Assembly: GCA_947623455.1 (NCBI GenBank)
Contig: OX392527.1
Coordinates: 10,164,001-10,228,000, forward strand
DNA: 64,000 nucleotides
Reading direction: 5' to 3'
From: Mimachlamys varia
Taxonomy: Eukaryota > Mollusca > Bivalvia > Pectinida > Pectinidae
The stretch's first letter is position 1; the number at the start of each line of letters is the position of its first letter. Shown here piece by piece: positions 36,560 through 49,000 of the stretch. A program made the translations under genes and the position numbers. The notes under the pieces were generated by a model that had not been told where the DNA came from, searched no databases, and saw only the letters and a list, made by a program, of their open reading frames with translations.

Positions 36560-39500
36560 TGTTCCAGGGTTAGATCTATGACCTGTTCCAGGTTACGATA
36601 GTATTAGTCTTGCACCCTGTTCCAGGGTTAGATCTATGATATGTTCCAGGTTACGATAGTATTATAGTCTTGCTCCCTGTTCCAGGGTTAGATCTATGAC
36701 CTGTTCCAAGTTATGATTGTATTAGTCCCGCTCTCTGTTCTAGGGTTAGATCTATGACCTGTTCCAGGTTACGATAGTATTATAGTCTTGTTCCCTGTTC
36801 CAGGGTTAGATCTATGACCTGTTCCACGTTATGATAGTATTATAGTCTTGCTCCCTGTTCCAGGGTTAGATCTATGACCTGTTCCTGGTTACGATAGTAT
36901 TATCGTCTTGTTCCCTGTTCCAGGGTTAGATCTATGACCTGTTCCACGTTATGATAGTATTATAGTCTTGCTCCCTGTTCCAGGGTTAGATCTATGACCT
37001 GTTCCAGGTTACGATAGTATTATAGTCTTGCTCCCTGTTCCAGGGTTAGATCTATGACCTGTTCCAGGTTACGATAGTATTAGTCTTGTACCCTGTTCCA
37101 GGGTTAGATCTATGACCTGTTCCAGGTTACGATAGTATTATAGTTTTGCTCCCTGTTCCAGGGTTAGATCTATGACCTGTTGCAAGTTACGATAGTATTA
37201 TAGTCTTGCTCCCTGTTCCAGGGTTAGATCTATGACCTGTTCCAGGTTACGATAGTATTAGTCTTGCACCCTGTTCCAGGGTTAGATTTATGACCAGTTC
37301 CAGGTTACGATAGTATTATAGTCTTACACCTTGTTCCAGGGTTAGATCTATGACCTGTTCCAGGTTACGATAGTATTATAGTCTTGCTCCCTGTTCCAGG
37401 GTTTGATCTATGACGTGTTCCATGTTACGATAGTATTATAGTCTTGCTTCCTGTTCCAGGGTTAGATCTATGACCTGTTCCAGGTTACGATAGTATTATA
37501 GTCTTGCTCCCTGTTCCAGGGTTAGATCTATGACCTGTTCCAGGTTACGATAGTATTATAGTCTTGCTCCCTGTTACAGGGTTAGATCTATGACCTGTTC
37601 CAGGTTACGATAGTATTAGTCTTGCTCCCTGTTCCAGGGTTAGATCTATGACCTGTTCCAGGTTACGATAGTATTAGTCTTGCACCCTGTTCCTGGGTTA
37701 GATCAATGACCTGTTCCAGGTTATGATTGTATTAGTCCCGCTCCCTGTTCCAGGGTTAGATCTATGACCTGTTCCAGGTTACGATAGTATTATAGTCTTG
37801 CTCCCTGTTCCAGGGTTAGATCTATGACCTGTTCCAGGTTATGATTGTATTAGTCCCGCTCCCTGTTCCAGGGTTAGATCAAATGACCTGTTCCAGGTTA
37901 CGATAGTATTATAGTCCTGCTCCCTGTTCCAGGGTTAGATCTATGACCTGTTCCAGGTTACGATAGTATTAGTCTTGCACCCTGTTCCAGGGTTAGATCT
38001 ATGACCTGTTCCAGGTTACGATAGTATTATAGTCTTGCTCCCTGTTCCAGGGTTAGATCTATGATATGTTCCAGGTTACGGTAGTATTAGTCCCGCACCC
38101 TGTTCCAGGGTTAGATCTATGACCTGTTCCTGGTTACGATAGTATTATAGTCTTGCTCCCTGTTCCAGGGTTAGATCTATGACCTGTTCCAGGTTACGAT
38201 AGTATTATAGTCTTACTCCCTGTTCCAGGGTTAGATCTATGACCTGTTCCTGGTTACGATAGTATTAGTCTTGCTCCCTGTTCCAGGGTTAGATCTATGA
38301 CCTGTTCCAGGTTACGATAGTATTATAGTCTTACTCCCTGTTCCAGGGTTAGATCTATGACCTGTTCCAGGTTACGATAGTATTATCGTCTTGTTCCCTG
38401 TTCCAGGGTTAGATCTATGACCTGTTCCACGTTATGATAGTATTATAGTCTTGCTCCCTGTTCCAGGGTTAGATCTATGACCTGTTCCAGGTTACGATAG
38501 TATTATAGTCTTGCTCCCTGTTCCAGGGTTAGATCTATGACCTGTTCCAGGTTACGATAGTATTAGTCTTGTACCCTGTTCCAGGGTTAGATCTATGACC
38601 TGTTCCAGGTTACGATAGTATTATAGTTTTGCTCCCTGTTCCAGGGTTAGATCTATGACCTGTTGCAAGTTACGATAGTATTATAGTCTTGCTCCCTGTT
38701 CCAGGGTTAGATCTATGACCTGTTCCAGGTTACGATAGTATTAGTCTTGCACCCTGTTCCAGGGTTAGATTTATGACCAGTTCCAGGTTACGATAGTATT
38801 ATAGTCTTGCTCCCTGTTCCAGGGTTAGATCTATGACCTGTTCCAGGTTACGATAGTATTATAGTCTTACACCTTGTTCCAGGGTTAGATCTATGACCTG
38901 TTTCAGGTTACGATAGTATTATAGTCTTGCTCCCTGTTCCAGGGTTAGATCTATGACGTGTTCCATGTTACGATAGTATTATAGTCTTGCTTCCTGTTCC
39001 AGGGTTAGATCTATGACCTGTTCCAGGTTACGATAGTATTATAGTCTTGCTCCCTGTTCCAGGGTTAGATCTATGACCTGTTCCAGGTTACGATAGTATT
39101 ATAGTCTTGCTCCCTGTTCCAGGGTTAGATCTATGACCTGTTCCAGGTTACGATAGTATTAGTCTTGCTCCCTGTTCCAGGGTTAGATCTATGACCTGTT
39201 CCAGGTTACGATAGTATTAGTCTTGCACCCTGTTCCTGGGTTAGATCTATGACCTGTTCCAGGTTATGATTGTATTAGTCCCGCTCCCTGTTCCAGGGTT
39301 AGATCTATGACCTGTTCCAGGTTACGATAGTATTATAGTCTTGCTCCCTGTTCCAGGGTTAGATCTATGACCTGTTCCAGGTTATGATTGTATTAGTCCC
39401 GCTCCCTGTTCCAGGGTTAGATCAAATGACCTGTTCCAGGTTACGATAGTATTATAGTCCTGCTCCCTGTTCCAGGGTTAGATCTATGACCTGTTCCAGG

Positions 39501-42360
39501 TTACGATAGTATTAGTCTTGCACCCTGTTCCAGGGTTAGATCTATGACCTGTTCCAGGTTACGATAGTATTATAGTCTTGCTCCCTGTTCCAGGGTTAGA
39601 TCTATGATATGTTACGGTAGTATTAGTCCCGCACCCTTTTCCAGGGTTAGATCAAATGACCTGTTCCTGGTTACGATAGTATTAGTCTTTCTCCCTGTTC
39701 CAGGGTTAGATCTATGACCTGTTCCAGGTTACGATAGTATTATAGTCTTACTCCCTGTTCCAGGGTTAGATCTATGACCTGTTCCAGGTTACGATAGTAT
39801 TATCGTCTTGTTCCCTGTTCCAGGGTTAGATCTATGACATGTTCCACGTTATGATAGTATTATAGTCTTGCTCCCTGTTCCAGGGTTAGATCTATGACCT
39901 GTTCCAGGTTACGATAGTATTAAAGTCTTGCTCCCTGTTCCAGGGTTAGATCTATGACCTGTTCCAGGTTACGATAGTATTAGTCTTGTACCCTGTTCCA
40001 GGGTTAGATCTATGACCTGTTCCAGGTTACGATAGTATTATAGTTTTGCTCCCTGTTCCAGGGTTAGATCTATGACCTGTTCCAGGTAACGATAGTATTA
40101 TAGTCTTACACCTTGTTCCAGGGTTAGATCTATGACCTGTTCCAGGTTACGATAGTATTATAGTCTTACACCTTGTTCCAGGGTTAGATCTATGACCTGT
40201 TTCAGGTTACGATAGTATTATAGTCTTGCTCCCTGTTCCAGGGTTAGATCTATGACGTGTTCCATGTTACGATAGTATTATAGTCTTGCTTCCTGTTCCA
40301 GGGTTAGATCTATGACCTGTTCCAGGTTACGATAGTATTATAGTCTTGCTCCCTGTTCCAGGGTTAGATCTATGACCTGTTCCAGGTTACGATAGTATTA
40401 TAGTCTTGCTCCCTGTTCCAGGGTTAGATCTATGACCTGTTCCAGGTTACGATAGTATTAGTCTTGCTCCCTGTTCCAGGGTTAGATCTATGACCTGTTC
40501 CAGGTTACGATAGTATTAGTCTTGCACCCTGTTCCTGGGTTAGATCTATGACCTGTTCCAGGTTATGATTGTATTAGTCCCGCTCCCTGTTCCAGGGTTA
40601 GATCTATGACCTGTTCCAGGTTACGATAGTATTATAGTCTTGCTCCCTGTTCCAGGGTTAGATCTATGACCTGTTCCAGGTTATGATTGTATTAGTCCCG
40701 CTCCCTGTTCCAGGGTTAGATCAAATGACCTGTTCCAGGTTACGATAGTATTATAGTCCTGCTCCCTGTTCCAGGGTTAGATCTATGACCTGTTCCAGGT
40801 TACGATAGTATTAGTCTTGCACCCTGTTCCAGGGTTAGATCTATGACCTGTTCCAGGTTACGATAGTATTATAGTCTTGCTCCCTGTTCCAGGGTTAGAT
40901 CTATGATATGTTACGGTAGTATTAGTCCCGCACCCTGTTCCAGGGTTAGATCAAATGACCTGTTCCTGGTTACGATAGTATTAGTCTTTCTCCCTGTTCC
41001 AGGGTTAGATCTATGACCTGTTCCAGGTTACGATAGTATTATAGTCTTACTCCCTGTTCCAGGGTTAGATCTATGACCTGTTCCAGGTTACGATAGTATT
41101 ATCGTCTTGTTCCCTGTTCCAGGGTTAGATCTATGACCTGTTCCACGTTATGATAGTATTATAGTCTTGCTCCCTGTTCCAGGGTTAGATCTATGACCTG
41201 TTCCAGGTTACGATAGTATTAAAGTCTTGCTCCCTGTTCCAGGGTTAGATCTATGACCTGTTCCAGGTTACGATAGTATTAGTCTTGTACCCTGTTCCAG
41301 GGTTAGATCTATGACCTGTTCCAGGTTACGATAGTATTATAGTTTTGCTCCCTGTTCCAGGGTTAGATCTATGACCTGTTGCAAGTTACGATAGTATTAT
41401 AGTCTTGCTCCCTGTTCCAGGGTTAGATCTATGACCTGTTCCAGGTTACGATAGTATTAGTCTTGCACCCTGTTCCAGGGTTAGATTTATGACCAGTTCC
41501 AGGTTACGATAGTATTATAGTCTTGCTCCCTGTTCCAGGGTTAGATCTATGACCTGTTCCAGGTTACGATAGTATTATAGTCTTACACCTTGTTCCAGGG
41601 TTAGATCTATGACCTGTTCCAGGTTACGATAGTATTATAGTCTTGCTCCCTGTTCCAGGGTTAGATCTATGACGTGTTCCATGTTACGATAGTATTATAG
41701 TCTTGCTTCCTGTTCCAGGGTTAGATCTATGACCTGTTCCAGGTTACGATAGTATTATAGTCTTGCTCCCTGTTCCAGGGTTAGATCTATGACCTGTTCC
41801 AGGTTGCGATAGTATTATAGTCTTGCTCCCTGTTCCAGGGTTAGATCTATGACCTGTTCCAGGTTACGATAGTATTAGTCTTGCTCCCTGTTCCAGGGTT
41901 AGATCTATGACCTGTTCCAGGTTACGATAGTATTAGTCTTGCACCCTGTTCCTGGGTTAGATCTATGACCTGTTCCAGGTTATGATTGTATTAGTCCCGC
42001 TCCCTGTTCCAGGGTTAGATCTATGACCTGTTCCAGGTTACGATAGTATTATAGTCTTGCTCCCTGTTCCAGGGTTAGATCTATGACCTGTTCCAGGTTA
42101 TGATTGTATTAGTCCCGCTCCCTGTTCCAGGGTTAGATCAAATGACCTGTTCCAGGTTACGATAGTATTATAGTCCTGCTCCCTGTTCCAGGGTTAGATC
42201 TATGACCTGTTCCAGGTTACGATAGTATTAGTCTTGCACCCTGTTCCAGGGTTAGATCTATGACCTGTTCCAGGTTACGATAGTATTATAGTCTTGCTCC
42301 CTGTTCCAGGGTTAGATCTATGATATGTTCCAGGTTACGGTAGTATTAGTCCCGCACCCT
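36560..42360 (+). repeat. 6.16-kb supra-repeat, copy 2
   Basis: Second copy of 30400 to 36200, separated from it by about 360 bp of ordinary monomers. The nested 1299-bp repeat is kept (GATCAAATG at 39416, 39646, 40715 and 40945; TGTTACGG at 39610 and 40909), so the nested duplication is older than the 6.16-kb one. I noticed roughly a dozen single-base differences by eye, for example GATCAATGACC near 37691, CACCCTTTTCC near 39632 and GGTAACGATAG near 40085. Confidence 0.85.
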
Positions 42361-43910
42361 GTTCCAGGGTTAGATCTATGACCCGTTCCTGGTTACGATA
42401 GTATTATAGTCTTGCTCCCTGTTCCAGGGTTAAATCTATGACCTGTTCCAGGTTACGATAGTATTATAGTCTTACTCCCTGTTCCAGGGTTAGATCTATG
42501 ACCTGTTCCTGGTTACGATAGTATTATAGTCTTGCTCCCTGTTCCAGGGTTAGATCTATGACCTGTTCCAGGTTACGATAGTATTATAGTCTTACTCCCT
42601 GTTCCAGGGTTAGATCTATGACCTGTCCCAGGTTACGATAGTATTATAGTCTTACTTCCTGTTCCATGGTTAGATCTATGACCTGTTCCACGTTATGATA
42701 GTATTATAGTCTTGCTCCCTGTTCCAGGGTTAGATCTATGACCTGTTCCAGGTTACGATAGTATTAGTCTTGCTCCCTGTTCCAGGGTTAGATCTATGAC
42801 CTGTTCCAGGTTACGATAGTATTAGTCTTGCACCCTGTTCCTGGGTTAGATCTATGACCTGTTCCAGGTTAATATTGTATTAGTCCCGCTCCCTGTTCCA
42901 GGGTTAGATCTATGACCTGTTCCAGGTTACGATAGTATTATAGTCTTGCTCCCTGTTCCAGGGTTAGATCTATGACCTGTTCCAGGTTATGATTGTATTA
43001 GTCCCGCTCCCTGTTCCAGGGTTAGATCAAATGACCTGTTCCAGGTTACGATAGTATTATAGTCCTGCTCCCTGTTCCAGGGTTAGATCTATGACCTGTT
43101 CCAGGTTACGATAGTATTAGTCTTGCACCCTGTTCCAGGGTTAGATCTATGACCTGTTCCAGGTTACGATAGTATTATAGTCTTGCTCCCTGTTCCAGGG
43201 TTAGATCTATGATATGTTCCAGGTTACGGTAGTATTAGTCCCGCACCCTGTTCCAGGGTTAGATCTATGACCCGTTCCTGGTTACGATAGTATTATAGTC
43301 TTGCTCCCTGTTCCAGGGTTAAATCTATGACCTGTTCCAGGTTACGATAGTATTATAGTCTTACTCCCTGTTCCAGGGTTAGATCTATGACCTGTTCCTG
43401 GTTACGATAGTATTATAGTCTTGCTCCCTGTTCCAGGGTTAGATCTATGACCTGTTCCAGGTTACGATAGTATTATAGTCTTACTCCCTGTTCCAGGGTT
43501 AGATCTATGACCTGTCCCAGGTTACGATAGTATTATAGTCTTACTCCCTGTTCCATGGTTAGATCTATGACCTGTTCCACGTTATGATAGTATTATAGTC
43601 TTGCTCCCTGTTCCAGGGTTAGATCTATGATCTGTTCCAGGTTACGATGGTATTATAGTCTTGCTCCCTGTTCCAGGGTTAGATCTATGACCTGTTCCAC
43701 GTTATGATAGTATTATAGTCTTGCTCCCTGTTCCAGGGTTAGATCTATGACCTGTTCCAGGTTACGATAGTATTATAGTCTTGCTCCCTGTTCCAGGGTT
43801 AGATCTATGACCTGTTCCAGGTTACGATAGTATTAGTCTTGCACCCTGTTCCAGGGTTAGATCTATGATATGTTCCAGGTTACGATAGTATTATAGTCTT
43901 GCTCCCTGTT
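42130..43910 (+). repeat. tandem pair of an 889-bp, fifteen-unit repeat
   Basis: GTTAGATCAA occurs at 42132 and 43021, and the rare GACCCGTTCCTGG at about 42380 and 43269, each 889 bp apart. Between them CTTACTCCC, TGTCCCAGG and CCATGGTTAG units occur in the same order. Confidence 0.8.
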
Positions 43911-46003
43911 CCAGGGTTAGATCTATGATATGTTCCAGGTTACGATAGTATTAGTCCCGCACCCTGTTCCAGGGTTAGATCTATGACCTGTTCCATGTTA
44001 CGATAGTATTATAGTCTTGCACCCTGTTCCAGGGTTAGATCTATGACCTGTTCCAGGTTACGATAGTATTATAGTCTTACTCCCTGTTCCAGGGTTAGAT
44101 CTATGACCTGTTCCTGGTTACGATAGTATTATAGTCTTGTTCCCTGTTCCAGGGTTAGATCTATGACCTGTTCCAGGTTACGATAGTATTAGTCCCGCAC
44201 CCTGTTCCAGGGTTAGATCTATGACCTGTTCCACGTTACGATAGTATTATAGTCTTGCACCCTGTTCCAGGGTTAGATCTATGACCTGTTCCAGGTTACG
44301 ATAGTATTATAGTCTTACTCCCTGTTCCAGGGTTAGATCTATGACCTGTTCCTGGTTACGATAGTATTATAGTCTTATTCCCTGTTCCAGGGTTAGATCT
44401 ATGACCTGTTCCAGGTTACGATAGTATAATAGTCTTGCTCCCTGTTCCAGGGTTAGATCTATGACCTGTTCCAGGTTACGATAGTATTAGTCTTGCTCCC
44501 TGTTCCAGGGTTAGATCTATGACCTGTTCCAGGTTACGATAGTATTAGTCTTGCACCCTGTTCCAGTGTTAGATCTATGACCTGTTCCAGGTTACGATAG
44601 TATTAGTCTTGCACCCTGTTCCAGGGTTAGATCTATGACCTGTTCCAGGTTATGATTGTATTAGTCCCGCTCCCTGTTCCAGGGTTAGATCAAATGACCT
44701 GTTCCAGGTTACGATAGTATTATAGTCCTGCTCCCTGTTCCAGGGTTAGATCTATGACCTGTTCCAGGTTACGATAGTATTAGTCTTGCACCCTGTTCCA
44801 GGGTTAGATCTATGACCTGTTCCAGGTTACGATAGTATTATAGTCTTGCTCCCTGTTCCAGGGTTAGATCTATGATATGTTCCAGGTTACGGTAGTATTA
44901 GTCCCGCACCCTGTTCCAGGGTTAGATCTATGACCCGTTCCTGGTTACGATAGTATTATAGTCTTGCTCCCTGTTCCAGGGTTAAATCTATGACCTGTTC
45001 CAGGTTACGATAGTATTATAGTCTTACTCCCTGTTCCAGGGTTAGATCTATGACCTGTTCCTGGTTACGATAGTATTATAGTCTTGCTCCCTGTTCCAGG
45101 GTTAGATCTATGACCTGTTCCAGGTTACGATAGTATTATAGTCTTACTCCCTGTTCCAGGGTTAGATCTATGACTTGTCCCAGGTTACGATAGTATTATA
45201 GTCTTACTCCCTGTTCCATGGTTAGATCTATGACCTGTTCCACGTTATGATAGTATTATAGTCTTGCTCCCTGTTCCAGGGTTAGATCTATGACCTGTTC
45301 CAGGTTACGATAGTATTATAGTCTTGCTCCCTGTTCCAGGGTTAGATCTATGACCTGTTCCACGTTATGATAGTATTATAGTCTTGCTCCCTGTTCCAGG
45401 GTTAGATCTATGACCTGTTCCAGGTTACGATAGTATTATAGTCTTGCTCCCTGTTCCAGGGTTAGATCTATGACCTGTTCCAGGTTACGATAGTATTAGT
45501 CTTGCACCCTGTTCCAGGGTTAGATCTATGATATGTTCCAGGTTACGATAGTATTATAGTCTTGCTCCCTGTTCCAGGGTTAGATCTATGATATGTTCCA
45601 GGTTACGATAGTATTAGTCCCGCACCCTGTTCCAGGGTTAGATCTATGACCTGTTCCATGTTACGATAGTATTATAGTCTTGCACCCTGTTCCAGGGTTA
45701 GATCTATGACCTGTTCCAGGTTACGATAGTATTATAGTCTTACTCCCTGTTCCAGGGTTAGATCTATGACCTGTTCCTGGTTACGATAGTATTATAGTCT
45801 TGTTCCCTGTTCCAGGGTTAGATCTATGACCTGTTCCAGGTTACGATAGTATTAGTCCCGCACCCTGTTCCAGGGTTAGATCTATGACCTGTTCCACGTT
45901 ACGATAGTATTATAGTCTTGCACCCTGTTCCAGGGTTAGATCTATGACCTGTTCCAGGTTACGATAGTATTATAGTCTTACTCCCTGTTCCAGGGTTAGA
46001 TCT
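42960..46003 (+). repeat. 1663-bp higher-order repeat, two copies
   Basis: About 42960 to 44340 matches about 44623 to 46003 at +1663 bp: GTTAGATCAA at 43021 and 44684, GACCCGTTCC at about 43269 and 44932, CCATGGTTAG, then the GATATGTTCC pair and the AGTCCCGC unit near 44190 and 45853. The 889-bp element is thus present three times. Confidence 0.8.
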
Positions 46004-49000
46004 ATGACCTGTTCCAGGTTACGATAGTATTATAGTCTTACTCCCTGTTCCAGGGTTAGATCTATGACCTGTTCCAGGTTATGATTGTATTATAGTCTTG
46101 CACCCTGTTCCAGGGTTAGATCTATGACCTGTTCCAGGTTACGATAGTATTATAGTCTTATTCCCTGTTCCAGGGTTAGATCTATGACCTGTTCCAGGTT
46201 ACGATAGTATTAGTCTTGCACCCTGTTCCAGGGTTAGATCTATGACCTGTTCCAGGTTACGACAGTATTAGTCTTGCACCCTGTTCCAGGGTTAGATCTA
46301 TGACCTGTTCCAGGTTACGATAGTATTAGTCTTGCACCCTGTTCCAGTGTTAGATCTATGACCTGTTCCAGGTTACGATAGTATTAGTCTTGCTCCCTGT
46401 TCCAGGGTTAGATCTATGACCTGTTCCAGGTTACGATAGTATTAGTCTTGCACCCTGTTCCAGTGTTAGATCTATGACCTGTTCTAGGTTACGATAGTAT
46501 TAGTCTTGCACCCTGTTCCAGGGTTAGATCTATGACCTGTCCCAGGTTACGATAGTATTATAGTCTTACTCCCTGTTCCAGGGTTAGATCTATGACCTGT
46601 TCCACGTTATGATAGTATTATAGTCTTGCTCCCTGTTCCAGGGTTAGATCTATGACCTGTTCCAGGTTACGATAATATTATAGTCTTGCTCCCTGTTCCA
46701 GGGTTAGATCTATGACCTGTTCCACGTTATGATAGTATTATAGTCTTGCTCCCTGTTCCAGGGTTAGATCTATGACCTGTTCCAGGTTACGATAGTATTA
46801 TAGTCTTGCTCCCTGTTCCAGGGTTAGATCTATGACCTGTTCCAGGTTACGATAGTATTATAGTCTTGCTCCCTGTTTCAGGGTTAGATCTATGACCTGT
46901 TCCAGGTTACGATAGTATTATAGTCTTGCTCCCTGTTCCAGGGTTAGATCTATGACCTGTTCCACGTTATGATAGTATTATAGTCTTGCTCCCTGTTTCA
47001 GGGTTAGATCTATGACCTGTTCCAGGTTACGATAGTATTATAGTCTTGCTCCCTGTTCCAGGGTTAGATCTATGACCTGTTGCAAGTTACGATAGTATTA
47101 TAGTCTTGCTCCCTGTTCCAGGGTTAGATCTATGACCTGTTCCAGGTTACGATAGTATTAGTCTTGCACCCTGTTCTAGGGTTAGATCTATGATATGTTC
47201 CAGGTTACGATAGTATTATAGTCTTGCTCCCTGTTCCAGGGTTAGATCTATGACCTGTTTCAGGTTACGATAGTATTAGTCTTACTCCCTGTTCCAGGGT
47301 TAGATCTATGACCTGTTCCAGGTTACGATAGTATTAGTCTTGCACCCTGTTCCAGGGTTAGATCTATGACCTGTTCCAGGTTATGATTGTATTAGTATTA
47401 GTCCCGCTCCCTGTTCCAAGGTTAGATCTATGACCTGTTCCAGGTTACGATAATATTATAGTCTTGCTCCCTGTTCCAGGGTTAGATCTATGACCTCTTC
47501 CAGGTTACGATAGTATTATAGTCCTGCTCCCTGTTCCAGGGTTAGATCTATGACCTGTTCCAGGTTACGATAGTATTAGTCTTGCACCCTGTTCCAGGGT
47601 TAGATCTATGACCTGTTCCAGGTTACGATAGTATTAGTCTTGCACCCTGTTCCAGGGTTAGATCTATGACCTGTTCCAGGTTACGATAGTATTATAGTCT
47701 TGCTCCCTGTTCCAGGGTTAGATCTATGATATGTTCCAGGTTACGATAGTATTAGTCCCGCACCCTGTTCCAGGGTTAGATCAATGACCTGTTCCATGTT
47801 ACGATAGTATTATAGTCTTGCACCCTGTTCCAGGGTTAGATCTATGACCTGTTCCAGGTTACGATAGTATTATAGTCTTACTCCCTGTTCCAGGGTTAGA
47901 TCTATGACCTGTTCCTGGTTACGATAGTATTATAGTCTTGTTCCCTGTTCCAGGGTTAGATCTATGACCTGTTCCAGGTTACGATAGTATTAGTCCCGCA
48001 CCCTGTTCCAGGGTTAGATCTATGACCTGTTCCAGGTTACGATAGTATTATAGTCTTGCACCCTGTTCCAGGGTTAGATCTATGACCTGTTCCAGGTTAC
48101 GATAGTATTATAGTCTTACTCCCTGTTCCAGGGTTAGATCTATGACCTGTTCCAGGTTACGATAGTATTATAGTCTTACTCCCTGTTCCAGGGTTAGATC
48201 TATGACCTGTTCCAGGTTATGATTGTATTATAGTCTTGCACCCTGTTCCAGGGTTAGATCTATGACCTGTTCCAGGTTACGATAGTATTATAGTCTTATT
48301 CCCTGTTCCAGGGTTAGATCTATGACCTGTTCCAGGTTACGATAGTATTAGTCTTGCACCCTGTTCCAGGGTTAGATCTATGACCTGTTCCAGGTTACGA
48401 TAGTATTAGTCTTGCACCCTGTTCCAGGGTTAGATCTATGACCTGTTCCAGGTTACGATAGTATTAGTCTTGCACCCTGTTCCAGTGTTAGATCTATGAC
48501 CTGTTCCAGGTTACGATAGTATTAGTCTTGCTCCCTGTTCCAGGGTTAGATCTATGACCTGTTCCAGGTTACGATAGTATTAGTCTTGCACCCTGTTCCA
48601 GTGTTAGATCTATGACCTGTTCCAGGTTACGATAGTATTAGTCTTGCACCCTGTTCCAGGGTTAGATCTATGACCTGTCCCAGGTTACGATAGTATTATA
48701 GTCTTACTCCCTGTTCCAGGGTTAGATCTATGACCTGTTCCACGTTATGATAGTATTATAGTCTTGCTCCCTGTTCCAGGGTTAGATCTATGACCTGTTC
48801 CAGGTTACGATAATATTATAGTCTTGCTCCCTGTTCCAGGGTTAGATCTATGACCTGTTCCACGTTATGATAGTATTATAGTCTTGCTCCCTGTTCCAGG
48901 GTTAGATCTATGACCTGTTCCAGGTTACGATAGTATTATAGTCTTGCTCCCTGTTCCAGGGTTAGATCTATGACCTGTTCCAGGTTACGATAGTATTATA

